This document shows, one piece after another, positions 54,955 to 64,000 of a stretch of 64,000 bases of DNA (its first letter is position 1; every line of letters begins with the position of its first letter). This stretch comes from Paraburkholderia caledonica NBRC 102488. Its GTDB lineage: Bacteria > Pseudomonadota > Gammaproteobacteria > Burkholderiales > Burkholderiaceae. Position numbers and translations under genes: made by a program. The DNA lies in contig NZ_BAYE01000001.1 in the NCBI RefSeq assembly GCF_000685095.1, positions 372,001 to 436,000 on the forward strand. The letters are read 5' to 3'. The notes beneath the pieces were generated by a model. It made no database searches. It was not told where the DNA came from and saw nothing but the letters and a program-made list of their open reading frames with translations.

Positions 54955-56496
54955 GTGTCAAACGTGCAGAACGCGGCTGATGTGCATAATGAAGTGCACA
55001 ATAAAGTGCAGAACGAAGCGCAACAGGAAGCGCGCACCGGATCGCAAACCCCGGCGCCGCAACCCGGCGCCGCGGCCCGCCTGAGCAACTGGATGCGCAA
55101 CCGCAGCTGGGCGATCGCGATGACCGTGGCGATTGTGATCACCGTCGGCGGACTGGTGATTCTCGAAACCGCGCGCGAGCGCATCGCCGCCGAGTACGAG
55201 ACAGCGCTCGAAGCCCGCGACGTCACCGTGCAACTCAGCGCGCTCGCGAGCCAGCTATCGCGTCTCAGTGCACAGCAAAGCGATTTTCTTCTGACGAAGC
55301 GTGACGCCGCAGCGCACGATTTTTGCGCGACCGCCGCCAGCATTCGCGACAGCGAACAGCTATTGGAGCGTTTTTACCGCAGTCCAAAAGCCGATAGCGC
55401 GGAACTCGCGAGCTTCACGCAAACCCGCGCGCTGATCGACGCGCGAATCGGCGCCGGCGCCGCCGCCTTGCAGCGCGCGGCGCCTCGTCCGCTCGATCTG
55501 AGCGCATGCGGCAACGCGAGCCAAGCCAACGCGGTAGACGCGGCGCTCGTCGACAGCACACTGAGCCTGCTGCGCGACAACGAAGAACGGCGCGCGCAGC
55601 ACGCGCTCGCCGCGAGCCGTGCCGATCAGCGCATTTCGACGTTATGCGCGGCTGGCCTGTCGGCGCTCAATATCGTGTTGTTCATTCTGCTCTTCCGCAA
55701 TCTGGGCATTCAGATCGACCGGCAGGCGCGCGTTCAGCGTCAATTGATCACACAACAAGGCGAACTCGATCAACTCGTGAACGAACGCACGCGTCAACTC
55801 GAGGCACTCGGCTGGCATTTGCAGGCCGTCAGCGAAAACGAGAAGACGCAACTCGCGCGCGAGCTGCACGACGAACTCGGCGCGATTCTGACCGCGAGCA
55901 AAATGGACGTCGCGTGGGCGAACCGCAAACTGAAAGAGAGCGACCCGGACGTCTCCGAGAAGTTAAAGCGCGCGCTCGCCAATCTGGACCAGGGCATTGC
56001 GCTCAAGCGCCGCATCATCGAAGACATGCGGCCTACCGTGCTGGCGAATTTCGGTCTTGTGACCGCTTTGCGCACACTCGCCGACGAAGCCGCGCAACGC
56101 AATAACTGGACGCTGAACCTGCAGCTACCGGCCGACGATATCCAGCTCGACGAGCAAACGGAAATCGCGCTCTTTCGCGTCGCGCAGGAATCGTTGACGA
56201 ACGCGGCGAAGTACGCGCGAGCGTCGCAGGTATCGATCGGCTTGCAGGTCGGCGACGGCCGCGTCACGCTCGATATCGCCGACAACGGCGTAGGCATCAT
56301 GCCAGCCGATCTGACGCGCACGCATACTCATGGACTGCTCGGCATGCGTCAGCGGGTCGCCGCGCATGGCGGGCAGTTCGACATCAGACGCGGCGTGCCG
56401 AGGGGCACCGACATTCATGTCGTGATGCCGAGCGTCAGCACGTCGGCGCAGCCGGGCAGCAACCCGTTGCCGTTCCCCGCACGAACTTCGGTCTAG
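54955..56496 (+). CDS. Membrane histidine kinase, HisKA_3 type
   Basis: 513 residues from a GTG with AAGGAG 6 nt upstream. A polar Gln/Asn-rich N terminus (VHNEVHNKVQNE) precedes helix 1 (about 47-68). A periplasmic sensing region of about 155 residues of CHASE3-like helical type follows, then helix 2 (about 225-248), and a kinase core with His305 in RELHDELG, then HATPase with NAAKYARAS and ADNGVGI motifs. It should pair with NarL-type regulators, and the nearby regulator on the opposite strand is the natural candidate. Confidence 0.9.
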   Translation: MSNVQNAADVHNEVHNKVQNEAQQEARTGSQTPAPQPGAAARLSNWMRNRSWAIAMTVAIVITVGGLVILETARERIAAEYETALEARDVTVQLSALASQLSRLSAQQSDFLLTKRDAAAHDFCATAASIRDSEQLLERFYRSPKADSAELASFTQTRALIDARIGAGAAALQRAAPRPLDLSACGNASQANAVDAALVDSTLSLLRDNEERRAQHALAASRADQRISTLCAAGLSALNIVLFILLFRNLGIQIDRQARVQRQLITQQGELDQLVNERTRQLEALGWHLQAVSENEKTQLARELHDELGAILTASKMDVAWANRKLKESDPDVSEKLKRALANLDQGIALKRRIIEDMRPTVLANFGLVTALRTLADEAAQRNNWTLNLQLPADDIQLDEQTEIALFRVAQESLTNAAKYARASQVSIGLQVGDGRVTLDIADNGVGIMPADLTRTHTHGLLGMRQRVAAHGGQFDIRRGVPRGTDIHVVMPSVSTSAQPGSNPLPFPARTSV

Positions 56497-56724
56497 CCGC
56501 GTTGCGCCGCCATTGAATCCACTGCTGCTCATATTTGTAGGAGTGCGCCGACGCCAACACCAGAGCACGCCTACAACAAAATCGCAGCCGAGCCGACAGC
56601 GCGGCACGCACCCTTTTTTTACCATGCAATCAGACCGGATCGACTGGCGCAAGCCACGGTCGGCAGCTAGCACCGCCGCTAGCGGGACACGTCTACCGAT
56701 ACCTTCTCGACAAGGAGAACTTTC

Positions 56725-56859
56725 ATGAATCGACTGATCGCTTTGCTTCTCATCGCAGGCACGGCCGCGCTCGCCGGCTGCAACACCATGGCAGGTGCCG
56801 GCCAGGACATCTCGAAGGGCGGCGACGCCCTTACCAATTCGGCTGAAAAGGCGAAGTAA
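56725..56859 (+). CDS. Entericidin-like small lipoprotein
   Basis: 44 residues. Lipobox LAGC at 16-19 follows a short signal peptide (MNRLIALLLIAGTAALAGC); the mature part NTMAGAGQDISKGGDALTNS matches the entericidin EcnA/EcnB family. AAGGAG lies 9 nt upstream. It lies 228 bp downstream of the histidine kinase and has its own terminator. In enterics the family forms a stationary-phase toxin/antidote pair; only one member is seen here. Confidence 0.92.
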   Translation: MNRLIALLLIAGTAALAGCNTMAGAGQDISKGGDALTNSAEKAK

Positions 56860-56920
56860 GTCGTTCTTCGTCGAGCGGCCAGACGCCATCGCGGCGCATA
56901 GCCGCTGCGTTTGAACGAAA

Positions 56921-56950
56921 CCCGCTGCGGGAAACCGCAGCGGGTTTTTT
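56921..56950 (+). terminator. Terminator after entericidin-like gene
   Basis: A perfect 10-bp stem CCCGCTGCGG / CCGCAGCGGG with a GAAA tetraloop is followed by six T residues. Confidence 0.95.
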
Positions 56951-57109
56951 GTTGAACGCGGTCACGTCCGGGTGCAGGTATCGAATGCATGTATCGAATG
57001 CTTGCGCACAAAACAAAGCGGCGACCCACATGCGTGGATCGCCGCCCCGTCCTCCCCAGGACCTGCCGCTATCGCGTGCGCTGCAATGCGCGCACGCTCT
57101 CTAGCGAAC

Positions 57110-57904
57110 TTATGCGCCCGTCAGCGTGTTCGACAATTCGACGCTCGGCGTGTTCGTGTTGCCGTTCTGCACGACGAGCAGATGGATCTGTCCCACCGCC
57201 AGCTGGCTCAGCGCGCCGCCGATCGGCACCGACGTGATCAGCCAGTCAGCGTTGTTCGACAACGTGAACGACTGCGACTGATAGATCGGCGTCTTGCTGC
57301 CGGCCGCCGTCGCGATCAGCACATACTGGCCGCCCGACACGTAGATGGAATCCTGGCCGCTTGCCGGCACCGCGTTCTTGAACGACAACCCGGCCATCGT
57401 CGGGGCTACGTTGCTGATGTTCGTGTTGGTCGACTGGACCAGATAGAGGTCGAGGTTCGGTGCGTTGCCCGATGCGTTGAAGCCCCGCACGCGTGCGCTG
57501 TTCGAAAGCAGACCCTTGTCGAACGGATCGTCGATCAGACCGATGTCCGGTGCCGCCGCGCCCGGCAACGCGAGCACCGTATATTCGTGGCCCTTTGCAA
57601 CGTTCGGGAAGTTGCCGCTTGCGAGCGCGGTCGTCGTGCCGGTCGCCGCATAACCCACGTTCGTCGAGCCCGTGTTGATGTTCGTGAAGTTCGTCACACC
57701 CTTATACGAGACATTCGTCTGTCCCGACGGTGCGGTACCGTTCACGAGAAAATCCACGGCAGGTCCGCTCGGGATCGCATGCACGAAATGGATTTGCGGG
57801 TTCGTCAGGCCAAGCTCCTTGCCTACGTCGTCGGAGCCCCCGCCGCACGCGCTGAGGACGGATGCAACGGCAATCACGGCCGCCATGGTTCGGATCAGTT
57901 TCAT
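57110..57904 (-). CDS. DUF4397 lipoprotein
   Basis: 264 residues from the ATG at 57904 (AGGTGA 5 nt upstream; a GTG 9 nt earlier is possible). Signal peptide ending in lipobox LSAC followed by GGGSDD. The mature protein is beta-rich, Asn/Thr/Ser/Gly-rich, with two DUF4397 repeats (IHFVHAIPSGPAVDFLVNG; VRGFNASGNAPNLDLYLV). Surface or periplasmic protein of unknown function. Divergent from the FadH-like gene. Confidence 0.85.
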   Translation of the reverse strand: MKLIRTMAAVIAVASVLSACGGGSDDVGKELGLTNPQIHFVHAIPSGPAVDFLVNGTAPSGQTNVSYKGVTNFTNINTGSTNVGYAATGTTTALASGNFPNVAKGHEYTVLALPGAAAPDIGLIDDPFDKGLLSNSARVRGFNASGNAPNLDLYLVQSTNTNISNVAPTMAGLSFKNAVPASGQDSIYVSGGQYVLIATAAGSKTPIYQSQSFTLSNNADWLITSVPIGGALSQLAVGQIHLLVVQNGNTNTPSVELSNTLTGA

Positions 57905-60298
<2,394 letters not shown>

Positions 60299-60368
60299 CG
60301 CAGGACATGGGCGGGAATGGGCGGAGTCGCGTGCGCGCCCTGCCCGTACCGGCCGCACGCGTTTCCAT

Positions 60369-61298
60369 TCAGGCGAGCCCTTTCTTCCGATAATCGAGCC
60401 AGAAAGACAAGCCCACGCTGACCAGGATCACGACGGTCGCGATCACCGTCGAGTGCGTAACGGGCTCCCCGAGCAGCAACGCGCCGAGCGCCACCGCAAC
60501 CACCGGATTCACGTACATGCAACTGCTCGCAATGATCGGGCTCGTGTGGCGTATGAGAAAACCGTAGGCGACGTAGGCGGCCATGGTGCCGATCAGCATC
60601 AGATAGACGAACGCGAGGACCGGCAGGAAATGCACTTCGAGCATGCGCTCGCCCGAAACCCAGGCGACCATGGTCGACATTGCGCCGCCAAGGCCGATCT
60701 GCAGCGACGTGGACAGAAACAGGTCCGACGGCAGCTTGAGACGCCCCGCGAGATGCGCGCCGCCCGCCCAGAAGAGCGCGCCGCACAGAATCGCGAGGCT
60801 GCCGCCCGCCGAGCCGGGTGCACTGTCGCCATGGCTCAGGATCGCGATACCGACGAGCCCGAGCCCGACCGCGAACCACTCGCCTTTGCCTATCTTGCGT
60901 CCCGCCACGGCCGCGATCACCGTCGCAAAGAGCGGCACGGTCGCGACCATTACCGCGGCTGTCCCCGTGCCGACCGTGCGCATGCCGTATGCCAACATGC
61001 CGCTCGACAGCCCCACCAGCATGGTGCCGACGAGCCCGGCGTTGCGGATCTCCGCCGCGCTCGGCCAAACCGGATTTCGGCGCGCCGCGAAAACGAACAG
61101 CCCGACGCCCGCGAAAAGATTGCGCAGGCCGGACATCAGCAACGGCGGAAACGAGCCCAGCGCAACGTGAACCGCAAGATAAGTCGAGCCCCACACCACA
61201 TAAACGACGCCGAGCGCGAGCGCGATCTGACCGTTGCGCGACTGCGGCAGACGGATCGGGAAACCACGAGAAAACCGGCTTGGGAGTTCCAGCGACAT
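60369..61298 (-). CDS. EamA/DMT-family membrane transporter
   Basis: 309 residues, ten membrane helices in two EamA repeats; GVVYVVWGSTYLAVHVALGS starts the first repeat and GTMAAYVAYGFLIRHTSPII lies in the second. Closest in style to YedA-type putative exporters of amino acids or metabolites. It is convergent with the FadH-like gene. Confidence 0.9.
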   Translation of the reverse strand: MSLELPSRFSRGFPIRLPQSRNGQIALALGVVYVVWGSTYLAVHVALGSFPPLLMSGLRNLFAGVGLFVFAARRNPVWPSAAEIRNAGLVGTMLVGLSSGMLAYGMRTVGTGTAAVMVATVPLFATVIAAVAGRKIGKGEWFAVGLGLVGIAILSHGDSAPGSAGGSLAILCGALFWAGGAHLAGRLKLPSDLFLSTSLQIGLGGAMSTMVAWVSGERMLEVHFLPVLAFVYLMLIGTMAAYVAYGFLIRHTSPIIASSCMYVNPVVAVALGALLLGEPVTHSTVIATVVILVSVGLSFWLDYRKKGLA

Positions 61299-61721
61299 CG
61301 TTTCAACCCGCCCATGCCGTTCGAGGCGCCCGCTGGGGGGACGGCGGACACCGCATCGGCGATGCGGTCAGGCGGGCGAGGCTGGCAGACATGGTGGTGG
61401 AGCGAAGTACGATGGTTGGCTAGCAGAGAAAGCCAGACGGGAAATGCAACGCCGCGCCGGTCGAGCGGTGGCTCGGGTTCATTCGCGGCTGACACGCGCC
61501 GAATTCATGGCGCGCATCGCATTATGCAGTAAGCGCCCACCGTGCTATGTGAAAGAATCGTAACTTTTGGTGCGCATGCAACAGAAAGCCGGGGCGTAAC
61601 CGCACCCCGGCTTTCTGTCTGGATTTGAGCGTCAAAGCACCGCTTCATGCAGCGTGCATCGGAACCAGCCGGGCGGCGCAAGCCGCACCGGGCACGCTGA
61701 TAAGCGGCTACGGTGGCCCGC
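61299..61721. other. Intergenic region with strong hairpin
   Basis: About 420 bp between EamA and MXKDX genes, without a credible gene. The only clear structure is the hairpin at 61581-61618. Confidence 0.5.
61581..61618. terminator. 14-bp perfect inverted repeat
   Basis: ACAGAAAGCCGGGG pairs with CCCCGGCTTTCTGT across a 10-nt loop. It lies about 105 bp beyond the end of the MXKDX gene on its strand and is probably its terminator, though the T run is short. Confidence 0.7.
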
Positions 61722-61952
61722 CTAGTTGCTCATCGCGCCCGACGCCTCGTGTTGCATGCCCATTGCGTCGCCTTTTTTCGTTTTGTCGTGCTTCATTGTG
61801 TCCTTCTTCATGTGGTCCTTCGACATGCCGTCCTTGGACATGGAGTCTTTCGACATCGAATCGTTGGACATCGCGCCGCTTGCCTGCGCGAATGCGGCGC
61901 CGCCGCTCATCAGAAAGGTGACGGCCACTGCTGCGATTGCAAATTTCTTCAT
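61722..61952 (-). CDS. Pentapeptide MXKDX-repeat protein
   Basis: 76 residues from the ATG of MKKFAIAAVAVTF (GGAGTT upstream). Signal peptide, cleavage after AFA, then repeats MSKDS, MSKDG, MSKDH, MKKDT, MKHDK and a copy of ASGAMSN at each end of the mature part. The Met- and Asp-rich repeats suggest metal binding or oxidant scavenging in the periplasm. It lies next to the molybdopterin oxidoreductase operon, same strand. Confidence 0.9.
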   Translation of the reverse strand: MKKFAIAAVAVTFLMSGGAAFAQASGAMSNDSMSKDSMSKDGMSKDHMKKDTMKHDKTKKGDAMGMQHEASGAMSN

Positions 61953-62051
61953 GGGATAACTCCGTTTGTTGTGGATCAATCGAACCGGCCGCAGCCGGCG
62001 TGTTTCCGAAGCTTCTGCCGCCCGGGGTCGCGCATGCGCGACCCGCGCGCG

Positions 62052-62843
62052 TCAGGAGCCTCCGAACCAGTTGTAGCCCTGGTCGACCCAATAGCCGCCA
62101 GGATACGTGTTGGTGACGAACATCTCGACGATGTGCTTCGGGTTCTTGTAGCCGAGCTTGGTCGGCATGCGCAGCTTCATCGGGAAGCCGTATTTCGCGG
62201 GCAGGCGCTCGCCGTCGTACGAGAACGTGAGCAGCGTCTGCGGATGCAGCGCGGTGGGCATGTCGATGCTTTCGTAGTAGTCGTCCGCGCATTTGAAGCC
62301 GACGTACTTCGCACTCGTGTCCGCGCCGATGCGACGCAGAAAATCGCCGAACGGCGTGCCGCCCCAACGACCTATCGCGCTCCACCCTTCCACGCAGATA
62401 TGCCGAGTGATCTGCTCCGCGTGCGGCAGCGCGTACAACTCGGGCAAGCTCCAGACGCGCTGGCCGGTCACGAGGCCGCTGATTTTCAGCTTGTAGCCGG
62501 AAGCGTCGACCTGCGGCACCTCGTCGATACCGTAGTAAGCATTGAACGGAAACGGCCGCGTGATCTGCGCTTCGGTGTAAGTCGGCGCCAGTTGTCCCGG
62601 ATCGAACAGCGCGGCTTGCGCGCGATCGTTCAGGCGCGAGACGGCAGTGAGAAACTTGTTGACCGATTCGTCGTCGGTCAGCGAGCAGCCGGTCAGCATC
62701 GACAAACCGCCAAGCGACAGTAGCTGCTTGCCGAAGAGACGCCGCGACGGCATCGAAAGCTCGCGCCTGACGTCGATCAGAATCGACTCACGGTCCAGTT
62801 TGCCAGCGACATTCGTCGCAGAGTTTTTAATGAGATTGTTCAT
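62052..62843 (-). CDS. Tat-exported molybdopterin oxidoreductase (sulfite oxidase/MsrP family)
   Basis: 263 residues. A twin-arginine signal SRRLFGKQLLSLGG near residue 33 leads to a lipobox-like MLTGCS. The catalytic domain has the conserved cysteine that ligates Mo in RHICVEGWSAIG, followed by FGDFLRRIG and KLRMPTKLGYKNPK. It follows the cytochrome b gene by 32 bp, so cytochrome b is its likely membrane electron donor, as in MsrPQ. Substrate could be sulfoxide, such as protein methionine sulfoxide; this is inference. Confidence 0.88.
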   Translation of the reverse strand: MNNLIKNSATNVAGKLDRESILIDVRRELSMPSRRLFGKQLLSLGGLSMLTGCSLTDDESVNKFLTAVSRLNDRAQAALFDPGQLAPTYTEAQITRPFPFNAYYGIDEVPQVDASGYKLKISGLVTGQRVWSLPELYALPHAEQITRHICVEGWSAIGRWGGTPFGDFLRRIGADTSAKYVGFKCADDYYESIDMPTALHPQTLLTFSYDGERLPAKYGFPMKLRMPTKLGYKNPKHIVEMFVTNTYPGGYWVDQGYNWFGGS

Positions 62844-62875
62844 GATTCGGTATCCGTAACATTCGCGCGAAGCAT

Positions 62876-63514
62876 TTATCGACCGCGCAACATGGCAAGC
62901 AGCGAGCGAGGCACGAGGGCGACCATCGCCAGATGAACGACGATGAACGCAGCCATCAGCGCCATCGCGCAGAAGTGGACGATGCGGGCGTTGTCGTAGC
63001 CGCCCATCAACTCGCGCAGCAGCGGGAACTGCACCGACTTCCAGATTGCGAGCCCCGACAGCACCAGCACGAGCAGATCGAGAACGACGAACAGGTAGGC
63101 GAATTTCTGCACCGCGTTGTAGACCCGCAAGTCCGCGTGCGACAGCTTGCCGGTCAACGCGGCGATGAAATCGTGCAACACCGCGCGCGGCGAGACCGGC
63201 AAGAACTTGCGGAAGAAACGTCCGGTCGCAAGATTCAACGCGAGATACGCGAGGCCGTTGAAAACCAGCAGCCACATCGCTGCGAAATGCCATTGCAATG
63301 CGCCGCCTAGCCAACCGCCGAGCGTGATTTCCGTCGGGAAACGGAACGCGGGAAAGACCGGTGACGCGTCGTAAATGCGCCAGCCCGACAGCATCATGAC
63401 GATCGCCGCGAGTGCGTTGAGCCAATGCGTGATGCGCACCCATACCGGATGTATCACGCCGCTGGAGGGCGCGGCAGGCGGTGCGCTGTCGCGAACAACA
63501 TGAGGCGTTGCCAT
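62876..63514 (-). CDS. Cytochrome b561-type membrane subunit
   Basis: 212 residues from the ATG at 63514. Four membrane helices with haem-ligand His candidates in RITHWLNA, LQWHFAAMW and VHFCAMALMAAFIVVH, the di-haem cytochrome b/b6 pattern. It probably moves electrons from quinol to the molybdoenzyme encoded next. The DUF1223 gene ends 26 bp upstream, so the three genes are one operon. Confidence 0.88.
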   Translation of the reverse strand: MATPHVVRDSAPPAAPSSGVIHPVWVRITHWLNALAAIVMMLSGWRIYDASPVFPAFRFPTEITLGGWLGGALQWHFAAMWLLVFNGLAYLALNLATGRFFRKFLPVSPRAVLHDFIAALTGKLSHADLRVYNAVQKFAYLFVVLDLLVLVLSGLAIWKSVQFPLLRELMGGYDNARIVHFCAMALMAAFIVVHLAMVALVPRSLLAMLRGR

Positions 63515-63540
63515 GAGAATCTCCGTTGATTGACGCGCGC

Positions 63541-64000
63541 TCAATGGCAGGCGGCCAGTTCGGCCACCTGCAGCACGTCGCCGGTTGCTGCGTTCTGGAC
63601 AAAAGCGACTACGCCGAATCTGTCGGCCGACGCGTTTGAGTTTTTGTTGGGATCGGCATTGGCATCGGCATCGTCGAAACGAATGTCGCGGGTGATCTGC
63701 GCATTGCCGCCGACGAGCGGCACCGGCCCTATCCATTGCCGCACCACTCGTTCGTGATGCAATGTCGCGCCGCGATTCTCGCCGGCGCCGACCTGCGAGC
63801 TCAGCGAGTTTTCATACACCGCGACGTAGGCATCGAGCGGCCCGGCGGTATCGGCAGCCTTGCTGTCAAAGCGCGCTGCGACGTTGAATGCGCCGCCCGT
63901 CTGCGGCTTCAGTTCGAGGGCGACGTTCGCCCGTGCCGGCTCAGCCACGAGCTTGCCGACGCGACCTTCGAAACTGTCGCGTTGCGACCAGCTTCGCATC
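63541..64000 (-). CDS. DUF1223 protein, C-terminal part only
   Basis: The last 150 or so residues of a secreted thioredoxin-fold DUF1223 protein; the start lies beyond the window. DAYVAVYENSLSSQVGAGEN, RGATLHHERVVRQW and GVVAFVQNAATGDVLQ are typical of the C-terminal domain. The redox Cys pair would be in the missing part. First gene of the cytochrome b-molybdoenzyme operon. Confidence 0.8.
   Translation of the reverse strand, partial: MRSWSQRDSFEGRVGKLVAEPARANVALELKPQTGGAFNVAARFDSKAADTAGPLDAYVAVYENSLSSQVGAGENRGATLHHERVVRQWIGPVPLVGGNAQITRDIRFDDADANADPNKNSNASADRFGVVAFVQNAATGDVLQVAELAACH

Overview
The window reads as one chromosomal segment of a GC-rich betaproteobacterium of the Burkholderiaceae, most likely a Paraburkholderia. 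The grounds are the glnA-ntrB-ntrC locus, the adjacent argA and hrpA, MXKDX-repeat, DUF1328 and DUF4397 proteins, a YadA-type adhesin with an ESPR signal, and gene order typical of that group. This is a judgement from remembered family resemblance; no database search was run.

Layout. 0-10.5 kb: initiator tRNA, xthA, an S9 peptidase, the nitrogen-control operon glnA-ntrB-ntrC with a convincing sigma-54 promoter, a rhodanese, a CinA-type protein, and what looks like the N-terminal half of an EI24/CysZ-like gene. 10.5-25 kb: sterol-desaturase-like enzyme, YncE-like beta-propeller, a trimeric autotransporter adhesin with an internal 480-bp tandem duplication, a 9-bp tandem array, hrpA and argA (divergent, 23 bp apart, sharing a palindromic -10 element), yggX and a ProP-type transporter. 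25-34.8 kb: YfcE-like phosphoesterase, TMEM175-type channel protein, MerA-like flavoprotein, a GAF-PAS-GGDEF-EAL protein, an LprI-like protein, a purine-type deaminase with a BMP/PnrA-type binding protein, and two regulators.

34.9-42.8 kb: a YdeP/FdhF-type molybdoenzyme divergent from a MocR regulator, a YgjP-like metallopeptidase, and a sugar ABC transporter ending in L-fuconate dehydratase. 42.8-44.3 kb: a gene-poor stretch at the 3' side of a tRNA-Leu holding two coupled small basic/Cys-motif genes and a remnant, the most accessory-looking part of the window. 44.5-50.5 kb: a LacI-type regulator with its own operator, a complete ABC importer and a GpdQ-like phosphodiesterase, probably a phosphodiester scavenging system.

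50.5-57 kb: a two-component/stress group with a membrane histidine kinase, a NarL-type regulator coupled to a lone receiver protein, a ferritin-like protein, two tandem DUF1328 membrane peptides and an entericidin-like lipoprotein. 57-64 kb: DUF4397 lipoprotein, FadH-like dienoyl-CoA reductase, EamA exporter, and a periplasmic redox group (MXKDX-repeat protein, Tat-exported molybdopterin oxidoreductase, cytochrome b, DUF1223 protein cut by the window end).

Most of the sequence is ordinary core genome. No CRISPR array, insertion sequence or intact prophage was seen. The best candidates for something unusual are the argA/hrpA bidirectional promoter, the small-gene pair beside tRNA-Leu and the LacI-ABC-GpdQ cluster.
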